Shown: piece by piece, positions 25,652-36,900 of the stretch | Position numbering within the stretch: the stretch's first letter is position 1 | Layout: every line of letters starts with the position of its first letter | DNA from: Schizochytrium sp. TIO01 | Taxonomy: Eukaryota > Sar > Bigyra > Thraustochytrida > Thraustochytriidae | DNA: 64,000 nucleotides | Assembly (NCBI GenBank): GCA_004764695.1 | Contig: SMSO01000007.1 | Location: 2,239,270-2,303,269 of the forward strand | Direction of reading: 5' to 3' | The notes under the pieces: generated by a model | What the model was told of the DNA's origin: nothing | The model's input: the letters and a program-made list of their open reading frames with translations, nothing else | The model's database searches: none | Translations under genes and position numbers: made by a program

Positions 25652-28504
25652 AACACACTACTACACTCGTTCGCCCAATTTTGCCAAAATATTAAGACAG
25701 AGGACATACAACATCCCCACATGCAAAGAATCTTGCAAGCGCCACCGATGCAAATGCCGAAGTGGCCTGATGGACCGATAATCCTGACGTCCACGAGGCA
25801 CACAATTTGATAAGAACACGCATGCACTCTTCTGTCTACACTCATTGCATGTGTTTTTAGTCAACTTGTGTGACCTAACCTATGGTGTTTGTTCACTGAG
25901 TGTGTCCTCATGTATTTCTCCTCTCCTTTTGGCACCCACCACGCCCTCTATAACCCCCGACCAGAGACGGCACCTCCTCAATTGTGACCCTTACAACATC
26001 GTCTTGGTTGTCGTCGTCTTCCCCATTGGCCTCCGCTCCTATGAAATAAATGAAGAAATGAGACGAGTCCATACATATACATTCTCCACTCTATTGCTCG
26101 GAAAACCATCGAAAGGGTCAAGACCTTTTGTTTAGATCTCTTCCGTGGCTTTCGTCTACGCTTCGACGTTTTATTGTGTATGGTTGGAATGGATAGTAGT
26201 ATTGCCAGATCTATAGCTTAGTTAGCTCCCGATGAGATGTGTTTGTTCTCATATTTTTGTGTGAGTGTTCTGACTGATGAGGAATGAGGAATGGAGCAAC
26301 TTATAGGAGGCTTCCCCATTTTTTTTTTTCCCATGTTAGCTCTAGCACAAATCTTTCCGTTGATCACCCGCTCCGAAAGATCTTATACAAATAAATAAAA
26401 GACCCCACGCAATTCCAAGATACATACAAATCCAAAAAAAATAACATTCCGTAAACCGCCGCCCCATGTTCTCGATCACAGATATACCAAACTAATTGAT
26501 ATTATTCTACCTGCTAATTCTTTTTCTTTCTAGCTCATGTCCTGTCGATACGTACATACACTTATATCTAATTCTCTTCCATGTCCATATTTTTTTTCAA
26601 GAATCCTCTCAACACTATCTCAAAAGAGATGGAGAAAATCCGTCAATCATGCAAACCTTCACTTGACTCGGTTCGCTCATTTGCAAAAACTCTTTTATCA
26701 AACTATATCACCTACTAGTAGGTACTGGCGCCGGCAACACACTACCAAGTCGCCTTTGATGTCCCACCTTTTGCCCAAAAGATTTTGAATACTCAAATCT
26801 CAAATTACATCTTCCCATCCCTCTTTCCTCATTCCATTCTGGGGTTTTTGCTCATCAGCAGCCACAAGCGCTAACAGTCTTGGTGCTGGTTCTCTTCACA
26901 CACATGCTCACTTTTGTTACATGCATTGCAAAAGCACTGCTTTCCATTATCATCCCAAATAAACCGAGTTCAACTTTTTAGTGCGGATACTGTCTCACAA
27001 ATTAGGTAAGTGAGATTGCTATTTTCGCACTTGCTCACCATGCACTCACCTCCAAGTAGATAGCCACCCCAAGACACCGGCTGTATGTAAGTGGGAAGCA
27101 GTGTTACTGAGCACCTTCTGCACCTCAGTGCAGCAAGTACATCCACGACCTACGAGAACCTCTATTCCTTCTTCGAGGACGTGGCTACCAGTGTACCTAG
27201 GCACCTGCTGAAATCTCCAATCGAAGAAACGAGAGGACAAGACATCGCTAGAGTTCTTGGGGTCCCTTTGCAAAGACCTCATAGACAGACGCAGAACTTA
27301 CAATAAAGTAGAACGAGACAACAAGACTTACGTAGTTGCTGAAGCAAAGAACCAAAAATGTGCCTACCAAGTATAGTGTATCTTGAATTGATGATTGCAA
27401 AGGTTGAATCAACCTAACCCCATCAAGTATCTCTAACACAGTTCGAGAGTGTCTTAGCCTTCAAATTACTACATGAGTCAGTCTACCAAGTTCGCTAACT
27501 CTTGAAATCGCCCTTCCTAAAGCCTTCATCAAGATCATTGCCTTCACCTTTACAGTCAACCTCCAGCTGACCTTTTTCATCTTTCAGCAACCTACCTACC
27601 TTCAGGCATCATCAAAAAGAGTTGCACGCCGTTCTCAAACCACGGATTACAATAGTTGGTATTGTTTTGCAGATACGAAAGAACAAAATGGATGAGATTA
27701 GACCATGAGTTCTCTCCCTATGTATTTCTTTTGCCCACGTTTTGAGTCCGCGTTGATTAGAGGTCAAACCCAAGAACCCCATCTTCATAAATATATTGGA
27801 AAGTGCGCATAACTGTATCGGAGCGATGCGATTCAACTTGCGCACATCAACTAAATCTTCCCGGGCCAACTTTACTGCTTACTTTCAGCACATTCAGTGG
27901 GATAGTCCTTAGTTCCCAAATTGGATTTATATCTTACCCACATGACACAAGCTGAAGTCAGTTGTATTCCAGTCAGCTCTTTAACATCTATCTAGACGGC
28001 CTCTGGGAGCCGGGTCATTTAAACTATATATCGAAGTATCTTCCGACATTGTCATTTTCCAATATGCAAATCCGCAAAAGTTGCCAGCCTATCTTTAACT
28101 TGCTGCACCTTCACTCAACTTGAATGAGCAAATTGGACCTTTGCTAGACTCAAAGCCAACAAGTAATAATTCATCCGTACCTCTTCTTCATGACTTAGCA
28201 AAAAGACAAAAAACAAACCAAAAAAGAACATCTGCAAAGTTGTATATCGTCAACATCAAGAGAAAATGAATAGAAACAATCGGAGGATTTACCTTCAACA
28301 TTTAGCTTAGAATCATATGCAAATCGTATAAAGCCGGTTACTAAGTATCCAACTTTGGGCGCCTTCGCTAGTTTAACATGGGCAAAACCACATAAGCAAA
28401 CCACAACCCCACTATCGTTACTTGGAGAAAACCTTCCCGTTCACAGATATAAATAAAAGGTGGGTAAGCACTAATTTATTTCACAATCCGTCTTGCCTAG
28501 CTAG
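25652..28504. other. Intergenic stretch with 3' region of the zinc-finger gene, no supported gene
   Basis: The first kilobase is probably 3' untranslated and flanking DNA of the zinc-finger gene; AATAAA-like signals occur at about 26392-26397 and 26958-26963. No simple-repeat array is present, in clear contrast to the left 24 kb. Short minus-strand frames exist at 27046-27282, 27612-27869 and about 28317-28440. The last looks mildly protein-like but has no start codon and no family resemblance, so I leave it uncalled. Confidence 0.5.
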
Positions 28505-29779
28505 CTAGCCCTGTGCACTTTCTACGAGACTCATGACTAAATCCTCAAAACCGTGCAAGAGCTCTGGATGGCGAGGAGGCCTACGCCCGGGTCCAGGAAA
28601 CGAGCTAGAGTCGTCATGTTTTGATGACTCCTCATAGTCACAAGTAGACTCGGTTTCTCCACTCGGTAATTGCAAAGCAGACCCAAGCTCGAAGAAAGGA
28701 TTGGAAACGGTGTCCACATATGCAAAGTACAACGTCTAAACCCCGCACAACGCAAAGAGGCCAGTAAAAGCAGTATTAGCAGCAACAACAACCACCAACT
28801 GTTAGACTTTTGTTTCTTTCTTCCCATCCTTCATTCCAAAATTCAATCAACCTCATCTAACTTTGTGGTTGCCTAATTTTCACTCACCTTCAGATAGTTC
28901 TCCATTATATGGTCGTCCGGCACGGAGTAACCGCAGCTCTCCGCATCGAGTACTACAATTGTTTTCACGAGCGAGTTAGACGTGTAGCCAAACACTGCAT
29001 AGCCATCGATTAAATTGAGCAGACCCAGATATGGTTTGCGCGAACTACGTCTGCCCGCTGATCTCAGCTCATCGAAGACATCAAGGGCACTGTGGATAAC
29101 AAGCAGCAAGTCCAGCGAATCCTTGTCTGCCTCGCGGTCGAAGCGCTTCAAGAACAGAGGAACATTCTACATATATTAAAAGCATGATAACACCATATCC
29201 CATCAATTGGCAACCGATTCGTATTGGCACACGATTCGAATCATCACCATTGTCGCCCATTCACCCACGGAATCGCCCATCCAAAACATAATCACCGAAA
29301 CCACCATACAATTTGATGTCAGCCGACGATAGACGCACCAACCGCCCAGAAGCCAAAGAATTGAGTATGAACAATTTATTTCGTCAGTTCTCTATGAATC
29401 AGCATTTACACGCAGAGACCTTAGCCGTGTGACCCAACCCAGTCGAAGAATCTGTTTTCCTCAACTCAAGAAAGAGGCTCTATATTTACAATATTTCAGC
29501 AAAACAAAGTAATCAAGAAATCAAAAGAGGGACATAAGAAACAAAGAGACACGAGGATCAAAAGAGAAAGGAGAAGAGCAAAACAGATATCTATCAAAGC
29601 TGAAGAAGAAGACAGAAGCCACGCTGATTCTCCTGACAGGCCGTCTCGACGGTCGACCAGCTTATCAAACGTACCAGGCCATCCACCAGGGCCACCGCCA
29701 CAGTACGAGCGCCGCCGAGCTTGCCGCGGGACTGGGCAGCGCCCACGCCTGCTTGGGCCTCGCGAGCAGTTGATGCCAT
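28505..29779 (-). CDS. TRAPPC2L: TRAPPC2L-like trafficking protein particle subunit (three exons)
   Basis: A small longin-fold subunit of the TRAPP complexes, which tether vesicles and activate Rab GTPases at the ER-Golgi and Golgi. Minus-strand exons are 29779-29675, 29166-28888 and 28735-28505, giving 204 residues. Introns are 508 and 152 nt, with GTACGT...TAG and GTGAGT...TAG ends, both phase 0. Family resemblance runs across all three exons: a first strand (TVAVALVDG) joined by splicing to NVPLFLKR, then the helix with HSALDVFDE, the segment YLGLLNLIDGYAVFGYTSN, and after intron 2 VDTVSNPFF with a terminal helix GFEDLVMSLV. Relative to the roughly 140-residue animal protein it has about 25 extra N-terminal residues and an acidic, Pro-rich insertion of about 40 between NPF and the last helix. 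Divergent from CRYZL1. Confidence 0.85.
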
Positions 29780-30451
29780 CGGGCGTTCACAGTTTGCACA
29801 AGCAAAGAGAAAGAAGCAGAAAATAGAAGCAATAGATTTTCTGCATCTTTTTCGAATTGAACATCTATGTAGGAAGTAGGTAGTAGGGTATATAGGTATG
29901 TATGAAGGACAAACATAGAGATCCTACTATTCTTCTTCTTCTTTAGATACAGTGAAGAGATGGGAGACTGACACATATAGATGATAGTAGTAGGTACTAC
30001 GTGTTGCAAAAGGCAGAAGAGCAAAAGGAGAAGGCATCGCACGCACAGGGATCAGCGCGAGCACTCTGTGAGTAGCAGCAAAGACGGAGAAGGAGAGGAC
30101 AAGGACACCGAGACTCGACAGGGAAAAGAGCAATCATCTAGATCAGCCCATTTGGCAGTAATTTGTTTTTCGTGAGATTGCTTTTTCCTACAGCCAAGGA
30201 CCGTGAACGAACTCTTTGTGGAGGATTGAGCAAAAGACGAGTTCTGTTGGCGGAAGAGTGACGGAGGAGGGCATTCCTGCACTGTTTGTATCCGAAGTGT
30301 ATTTAGTGAGAATATAGAATTTGGCTATGCGCGCTTTAGAAGCACAATTAGACGAACACGGGAAACGAGAAGTGAAGTTACGTGAAAAGGTGAGTAGATT
30401 AGTTATAATAGCTATCTAACGTTTTTGAAACATCTTGACTGACATGTGGCA
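29780..30451. promoter_or_regulatory. Shared divergent upstream region of TRAPPC2L-like and CRYZL1-like genes
   Basis: 672 bp separate the two ATGs, which point away from each other. Both promoters must lie here unless a transcript begins inside the other gene. I see no clear TATA box. An ATG at 30327 opens a 21-codon frame ending in AAG followed by GTGAGT, a good splice donor (see findings). Confidence 0.5.
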
Positions 30452-31525
30452 ATGTATCTTCTTCGCTGCAAACCCACTGACCAAAAAAAAATAAAAATAC
30501 AGACCCTTGATAAAAGCCGACCTGAACCAACTCAGGTCCTAGTACAGGTCACGCACGCAGTAGTGCATCGTTTAGGAGATGGTGAAAAAAGACTTGCAGG
30601 ACAAGGAGCTGGAAAGGTAGTCGCACAAGGCACTGCCGTAACAAGATGTGGATCTGGCGATATGGTGGTCTTCTTCACAAATGATCTTCTCAACCATGAG
30701 GCATGCAGTCAACAGATTCTTCTTGATGAATCGCAGATTGCCGTAAAGCCGCATACTCTGGAAACTTGTCATGCCACTGTAGCTATCGAACCAGGAGTTC
30801 TCACATATACTGCAGTGCACTACAAAATGCGTATTCAACCCGGTGAAACCGTCCTCATCACAAACCCATATTCCTTCCTTGGGCAACTAGCTACTCAGCT
30901 TGTAGCTCACCATGGTGCTATCCCTGTCCTCCTTTTGGCCCCAAATGAAGACCACGGCGATCGATTCGCTCCCACAGCGCAACTCGCAGATCTTGAAATG
31001 CAGTGCCAGCATGTCACTCCACTGCCATTTCTAGATGAAAACACAACTCCGGCAAAGAATGTTTTGGCCTGGCGTGAATGGTGCAGTAAATTGTCAGATC
31101 AACTTCTTACATGTACATCAGGGCTTGGATTTGATCATATCCTTGATTGTGGTTATCCTTGGATAGACTCGACTGCTAGCTTGAATATCGAGTTATGGCA
31201 CAATCTACTCTGTGAAACTCTTGGGATGCATGCCAGTCTAACGATCGACTGCACTCGTACAGGAGGCGAGTTGCCCTCTTCAAAATTTCAGGTATCTCGC
31301 CTTGCTGAACGGGGCGCAACGATGTCGTATCTCAACTTTTCATCTTGGACTATGAGCCCTATTAGACGAGATCAACTGCTTCATATATTTGAAGACCTTT
31401 TAATCAAGCTAGACCAGAACATCCTCTCCCTTCATCCATTATGGCAAGAAATTTCACTGAATGATGCACCTTCTTTGCTGAACGGGTTGCATCAGAATGA
31501 TTGCCCTGTTATTATTAGACTTTAG
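30452..31525 (+). CDS. CRYZL1: CRYZL1-like protein (quinone-oxidoreductase-like, MDR superfamily)
   Basis: Medium-chain dehydrogenase/reductase-like protein of 357 residues in one exon, the length typical of CRYZL1 (zeta-crystallin-like 1). In animals CRYZL1 is a subunit of FERRY, a Rab5-effector complex linking early endosomes to mRNA and ribosomes. Matches to that family include the start MYLLRCKPTD, the segment PGVLTYTAVHY (115-124) with PGETVLITNP (130-139), a following helix up to AHHGA, GLGFDHILDCG (224-234), and the C-terminal ERGATMSYLN with its helix. The nucleotide-binding loop reads ITNPYSFLGQLATQL, without the usual G-x-G-x-x-G/A pattern, and no structural-zinc cysteine cluster is seen, so enzymatic activity is doubtful. 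The ATG at 30452 is chosen because the family N terminus aligns from there; the GTG two codons upstream is rejected. Confidence 0.82.
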   Translation: MYLLRCKPTDQKKIKIQTLDKSRPEPTQVLVQVTHAVVHRLGDGEKRLAGQGAGKVVAQGTAVTRCGSGDMVVFFTNDLLNHEACSQQILLDESQIAVKPHTLETCHATVAIEPGVLTYTAVHYKMRIQPGETVLITNPYSFLGQLATQLVAHHGAIPVLLLAPNEDHGDRFAPTAQLADLEMQCQHVTPLPFLDENTTPAKNVLAWREWCSKLSDQLLTCTSGLGFDHILDCGYPWIDSTASLNIELWHNLLCETLGMHASLTIDCTRTGGELPSSKFQVSRLAERGATMSYLNFSSWTMSPIRRDQLLHIFEDLLIKLDQNILSLHPLWQEISLNDAPSLLNGLHQNDCPVIIRL

Positions 31526-32060
31526 TGCATTAATTTTATATTCAACTTTTGTGATGATTTCTCTTGAACATTGTAATTCAGTTTTGCTCAAATCAACTTC
31601 GTTTTATGATATACCTACTATTTTGGAGTCCAGCACGATCTAGAGTCACATTATGATTCACCACCAAAATTCAATTGCCACTCTCTATTATTAGAAACAA
31701 TAAAAATCAAATACTTGCGTCTTCTTCTCTGTATCGACAAATTTCAAACTTTAGCACCTGATGTTTTTGTTTCTGTGCAAACAAAGTCAAGATGGCCTAG
31801 GTGGAATTGCCAAGCTAGCGAAGAAACTTCTGCTACTCGCCCAGGCTTTGTTTATAATATCCGGCCCAACTCCGTAGTAAACTAGGTGGTGGACATTATC
31901 TAGCGTAATATGACGATTAAAGGAAAGGATTGTGAAATATCTAAAGTAGGTAAACTTGATTCTTCTTCTTCTTCTTCTATTACTTTTGGAGAATAAGGGA
32001 TGAAGCAGGAGTGAAGATTATATATAAAGAAACCTAAACAAGCTGATATGTTACGGTTGT
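31526..32060. other. Convergent intergenic gap, no gene
   Basis: 535 bp between the tail-to-tail stops of the CRYZL1-like and DSCC1-like genes. It is AT-rich with a short TTC run (about 31961-31977), and presumably holds both 3' untranslated regions. Confidence 0.7.
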
Positions 32061-33290
32061 TTACCTCGCAGTGAGAACACGCTCATCTGAACTTAATGAC
32101 ACACGAACAGACCGTGTAAATCGGCGCAGTAAATCTGCCTTCTTTGTATTTGGCCCAATAAGATGAAAAATATATGGCTCAAGCTCAACAAGTTTCCACT
32201 GTTTACGTGTTGCAAAAAGCTCTGCAAAGCACACTTTTGCGTCCATAGAGAGGCGAGAAGCAGGGAAATAGCGATATACTTTTCGCCCCCCGCTTCCTTC
32301 CTCAAAGGAAATGGCAACCCCAGCCAAAGCTCGCGGATCTGTTGGGACATTGTTTGGCAGAGCAAGCTCCCAGCTTCTCTCAAAATCATTGACGGCCACG
32401 GCGTCATTGGCACGGCGTAAAATCTGTTCGGCACAAAAGCGCGCTGTCTTTAGCTTATTCAAAGCAAACTCCTTAGTTTCTGCGGTAAGCTGTGGTGAGC
32501 CTTGGGCACGGTATTTGTTGAGTACCTGCAAAATAATGAGATCACCAAACCTGTGCGCCAATTGTTTCATTACAGTCTGAACTTGAATTGAATCTGCATC
32601 CATGCCGTGCTCAATAGATACAGCCACACATAATTCGAACACGTCGTTCTCTAAAGATGTCGCAATTGTCATCCAACGTCCTTGCAACTCAAATGCGCCG
32701 AGGCGCTCCAATTCGTTGGCAATCTCGACTTCGCTTGCCTGAAGGTAGGCTGCCAAGTCCTTGAAAGCCCATCCCTTGTGCGCTAAACGTGCGCAAGGAA
32801 CTGGAGCTCCATTATTACATTCCTCCTCGGAAAAGGCCTCCACTTCGCTTAGTGTGAGGTCGCAGAGTGCTTCGTCGAAGGGATGCTCCTGAAGTAATTG
32901 TAACATTGGGCTTAGTCGCGGAGCAATTCGAATAAGCTCGTATGCAAAGTCGATCTGACCACTAATCATATTGCACACATCGCTGTTAACATTTCCTTCT
33001 TGTTGCCCTTTGTCATCCGATGATTTATGAGATGCAGGCGGAAGTAGAAAATGAGTGTTGCTCGACTCCGCTTTACGCATGAGGTACGTGGCATCTTTGG
33101 TACAGAGGGTCGCGCTATAGTCTCGGCCAGCTATTGCAGCTCCGCTAGGACCCTTGATCACAAGTTCTACAGGTGTACCTGAGGTCAGTATTTGCTCCAG
33201 TTCGGGACCTAGCTCAAGAAGCTTGAACCTGTCTTGCGAGAAGTCTTCTGTGAAGTGCAAATCACACGCTTTGGCTAAAGGGCCTGCCAT
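32061..33290 (-). CDS. DSCC1: DSCC1/Dcc1-like sister-chromatid cohesion protein
   Basis: Subunit of the alternative clamp loader Ctf18-RFC (with CTF18 and CTF8), which loads PCNA at forks and supports cohesion. The protein is 409 residues in one exon; the human protein is about 393. Family landmarks: RFKLLELGPELEQIL (21-35), an extended strand region with ATLCTKDATYLMRKAESSNTHFLLP (60-84), the winged-helix-like segment where DLAAYLQASEVEIANELERLGAFEL (178-202) leads to GRWMTI, and the C-terminal KQWKLVELEPYIFHLIG helix. Residues about 87-105 form a polar linker. The ATG at 33290 has A at -3 and G at +4; an in-frame TTG seven codons upstream is discounted. It lies downstream of, and on the same strand as, two SMC5 genes, 688 bp from the nearer one. 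Confidence 0.85.
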   Translation of the reverse strand: MAGPLAKACDLHFTEDFSQDRFKLLELGPELEQILTSGTPVELVIKGPSGAAIAGRDYSATLCTKDATYLMRKAESSNTHFLLPPASHKSSDDKGQQEGNVNSDVCNMISGQIDFAYELIRIAPRLSPMLQLLQEHPFDEALCDLTLSEVEAFSEEECNNGAPVPCARLAHKGWAFKDLAAYLQASEVEIANELERLGAFELQGRWMTIATSLENDVFELCVAVSIEHGMDADSIQVQTVMKQLAHRFGDLIILQVLNKYRAQGSPQLTAETKEFALNKLKTARFCAEQILRRANDAVAVNDFERSWELALPNNVPTDPRALAGVAISFEEGSGGRKVYRYFPASRLSMDAKVCFAELFATRKQWKLVELEPYIFHLIGPNTKKADLLRRFTRSVRVSLSSDERVLTAR

Positions 33291-33978
33291 GGTTGCTGTA
33301 CAGCGGTGCAACAGGACGCAGCACGATGGAACTTAGCACAGAACAGTTAATCGATCAGGCGGTGCAGTGATCTGTACAACTAAGCAGAGAGTGTCTCTTT
33401 TGTTTGGCGAGAGCCGAGGGGTTGCTTAGTTTTGGGAGACCGATTACCTGTCGATGGCTAACCTAACTGTCGCATTTTTGCTGAAGTCAGAAGTGACTAA
33501 CCATTGCCCACTGATTTGTTTTAAAAATTCCCAACTTTATAAATAGCAGATACTATTATGACTATCAATAACAATTAATCTTCTTTTCCGACAGGTCAGC
33601 AAAACTTGAGACCATTTCTTGTCCCTAGCACACATTGTAGTGAACAGTTGAAGTTGCGATTTGCACACACGCACAACGGCAAAAACTGTCTTAAATAAAG
33701 TCACGACTACGTGAGAAGTTGACTTCATTGCAGTAATTAGTTTCTCCTTGAGCCACGCCAACAAAGTGCGTTTAATTACGACGAGGTTTCTCTAGGAAGA
33801 CCTTGGTATAGTTTCACAATCCAAAATAAGGCAAAAGATGTGTTTTTGCAAAATGTGATGGCGGGTTCAATGAAATGAAAATACTGATTTATAAAAAAAC
33901 AAGCAAGCACTTATCTTAACTTATTGGGAAATAATCTGAATTTGATGAGGGGAAACCCACTTGAACTCAGGAACTTAT
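33291..33978. other. Intergenic gap between DSCC1-like and SMC5-B, no gene
   Basis: 688 bp, AT-rich, with no repeat array and no convincing frame. It probably contains the DSCC1-like promoter and the SMC5-B 3' region. Confidence 0.7.
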
Positions 33979-36900
33979 TTATGCAAGTTCAGAAATGATC
34001 TCGCGGCGCCGCTTCCCTGGGGGTGCTACTTGAGAATGCCTAAGTGAAGACTTGTTGCGCTTTCTAGAAGTATCAGAATTACTGTCATCATCTGTCGTGT
34101 TTGTTCTGTCTTGCAGGCAGTGAGAAAGGGAAGCAACTGACGATGAAGAAGAATTAGGCCGCAATATACTCCCTGCCTTGACAAAATGACTGAATCTTGC
34201 TTCCCTCTGCGGCAAAGCACCATGACCATTAAACACAACGTGAATGGTAGCCGTAGGAGGATAAATGAGTCCTGAAAGTAATTTGGGGGTGATCAAGAAG
34301 TACTGACTGGTAGCGTTATCTGAACATGAAGTTGAAAACAGATGTTGCATTGAAATGCGTTCCTTTTCTTCATCCATGCCTTGGTTGATCTCATCAACGA
34401 TACGAAAAGGCACACGCGAAACCTTGTTTAGTGCCAAGAGGTACAAAAATGTTGTCAATGATCGCTCGCCGCCAGACTGAATATGAACATCAAGCCGACG
34501 TAGATCTTGGTTGGCTCGGAACCGTACACTTATTGCCACACCACATTTGAGAATATCGGAAGTATTGATCTCCGCGCGAACAATACCTGCACAATTATAT
34601 CCTTGCTTCTCAACAAGCTCGAAGCCTGCGCGGAAATTCTTGTCCACAAGGTCCAATAAACTTTCAACCTCATTCGTCCAGCGATTATATCGAGCTTGCA
34701 AGCTTGACTTCTTGTCCTCATTTGCATCATTCGAGTTAGAAATATGCTCCTCCAGGGATGCAATCTCCTTTGTCAACCGATCGAAAGTGATCTTTACGTT
34801 TTCGTCCGGAAGCACGCTATCTGCCTTTGATTTAAAGGACGCAATTTGGGCCCTGACAGTTTCTTTGTCTTCAGGGAGTTTTCGTAGGGCTTGATCCTCT
34901 TTCTCTGACACCTCACCAAGATTTTCTAATAGGAGCCGTCGCTTGTTACGATTCGAATCACGGTCTTGTCGTGCATGAGAAATTTGGTTATGTACAGATT
35001 GCAAAGAGGATTGAGTCGTAAAAACCTTTGCATTATATTCGGCGAGACTTAGACGGGTTTTTGCACGACGAACGTTAAACAGAACAATATCATTCAAAGC
35101 TGGCATCGCAAGTTCAAACCTCTCTGCAATCTTGTTCGACTGCACTTCCATTGCCATGTCCTTCATAGAACCAGAGATGCGCCTCAAAATTCCTTGCACA
35201 CTGGCCTGCTCTGGAGTATTTTTGATTAAGCGAGCATATTCAGATTTAAGAGCTTCTGTCTTGATCTTCTGTTTCCTGCCAAATTCCAAAAGCGCAGTGA
35301 TTTTATTCCGTTCCGAATGCAAAGGATGAAGCAAAGCATCTGCTTCACCACGCATCGTTGTAAGACTGGAGCGCTGATCGTTCAAGGCCTGCAATTCACT
35401 GCGTACTTCATGCAAATGTTGCTCGGCTTGATGTAACCGACGTTTGATATTTTCATCCTCTGTGCCACCTATGTAGATTGCTGCTGGTAACCCGCGAGAA
35501 TATTCTTTTGTGACCACGAAACTTTCTTTCTTTCCATATTTGGAGCGCTGAACGGAAAACATTGTGTCAGGGGTATGGATCTGTAGACCTTCAAAGTACT
35601 TAACTTGATCTTCACTACTGAGCTCAAGAAAAGCAGCAACAGTCTCTTCTGTTCCGACAATGCATTTGTGAATGCCAGCAATGTCACGAAGAGCTTGAAT
35701 AACCTCAGGTGGACCTTGAATAAGTTCATCAAGATAACCCAGAAGACTGAATTTGCTCAAATCTAATTTGTTGAGACGGCGGCGAGGCTCTTGAATACTA
35801 TTTACGCAAAACACATCAACTTTTGGAAGCGGATAAAGCGCCTCGCTAGCCTCCTTGGAGGAGTCTGTGACAAGAGTTAGAAGTTTGTTAATCCCCACGC
35901 AACGCTCAATGAAGCTTGCAACCACCGATGATGCTGTTTTTAACTCCATCACTGGGATATATGTTTTCCCGTGAGACGAACCAGATTCCATCCGCCCCTT
36001 CACCACACTCCATGCTCTCTTAATAAACTGATTGTTCACTTTATTCAACACAGATTCCTTGGCAGAAAGATGTGATAAGAGTGTGTCACGCGTACGAAGG
36101 TGCGATTTTTCCATCTCTGACTTTGTTCTCATAGCTATGTCAATATCTTTGACTTGGCGGGCTAGATTCCTCAAGTCGAGCTGATATTTATTTGAAAGTT
36201 CACTGATCTCGTGCAAACGTGCAGTTAATGTGTCTTTGTCTGTGTCCTTGACCCATTCCGCCATTGTAGCCTCTTCTTGGGCAAGCTTCATTTCAGCTTT
36301 CGACACTCGCTCCTTATATGCATGGATTCGCTGAAGTTCATCTTTCACGGAGTCTAATGCAGCGTCTATCACATCGAAAGCTTTCGCGTTTTTCTGATTT
36401 GCCGCAGACACAGCTAGTTTTGAGCGATGAATGGCTTCACGACTCTCATGTGGCTCGCGTATACTCTTCACCTCTTGCTCGTGTTGCGCAAGTTTAGCCT
36501 TTGCAGCCTTGAGATTTTCTGCAGCTTCACGCTCCTGATAGCTCAAGTTTTTCAGGTTGTTTCTCAGCACTTCACTTTCGCGTTTTAGAGAAATAATATC
36601 AATGTGTATTAAACGCTTCTCAAGCATTTGTGCTTCTGCAAGCCATGCCTCTCGTTCTTGTAGACGCGCCACTTGTCCCTTAATACTTTCCATCTCGTGT
36701 TGTTTGTGTTCAAGCTCTTCAGCAGCTGACCTTACTGAGGTTGCGGCTTTTGACAAATTCAGCTGTTCTTCTGCAATGTTCTGTTGTTCATCAATATACG
36801 ACTGACCTAATCCAGCGCGAATGGTTTCTGTGAGTAGGTCGATATCGTTGAGCCTCGAAAACATACTAACTTTCTCCTGTGGAAGGACCTGACAGAGATT

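Noticed and set aside
28317-28440. Minus-strand exon-like piece containing KLAKAPKVGYLVTGFIRF
   Set aside because: No start codon, no family match and no partner exon; it lies beyond the stop of the TRAPPC2L-like gene.
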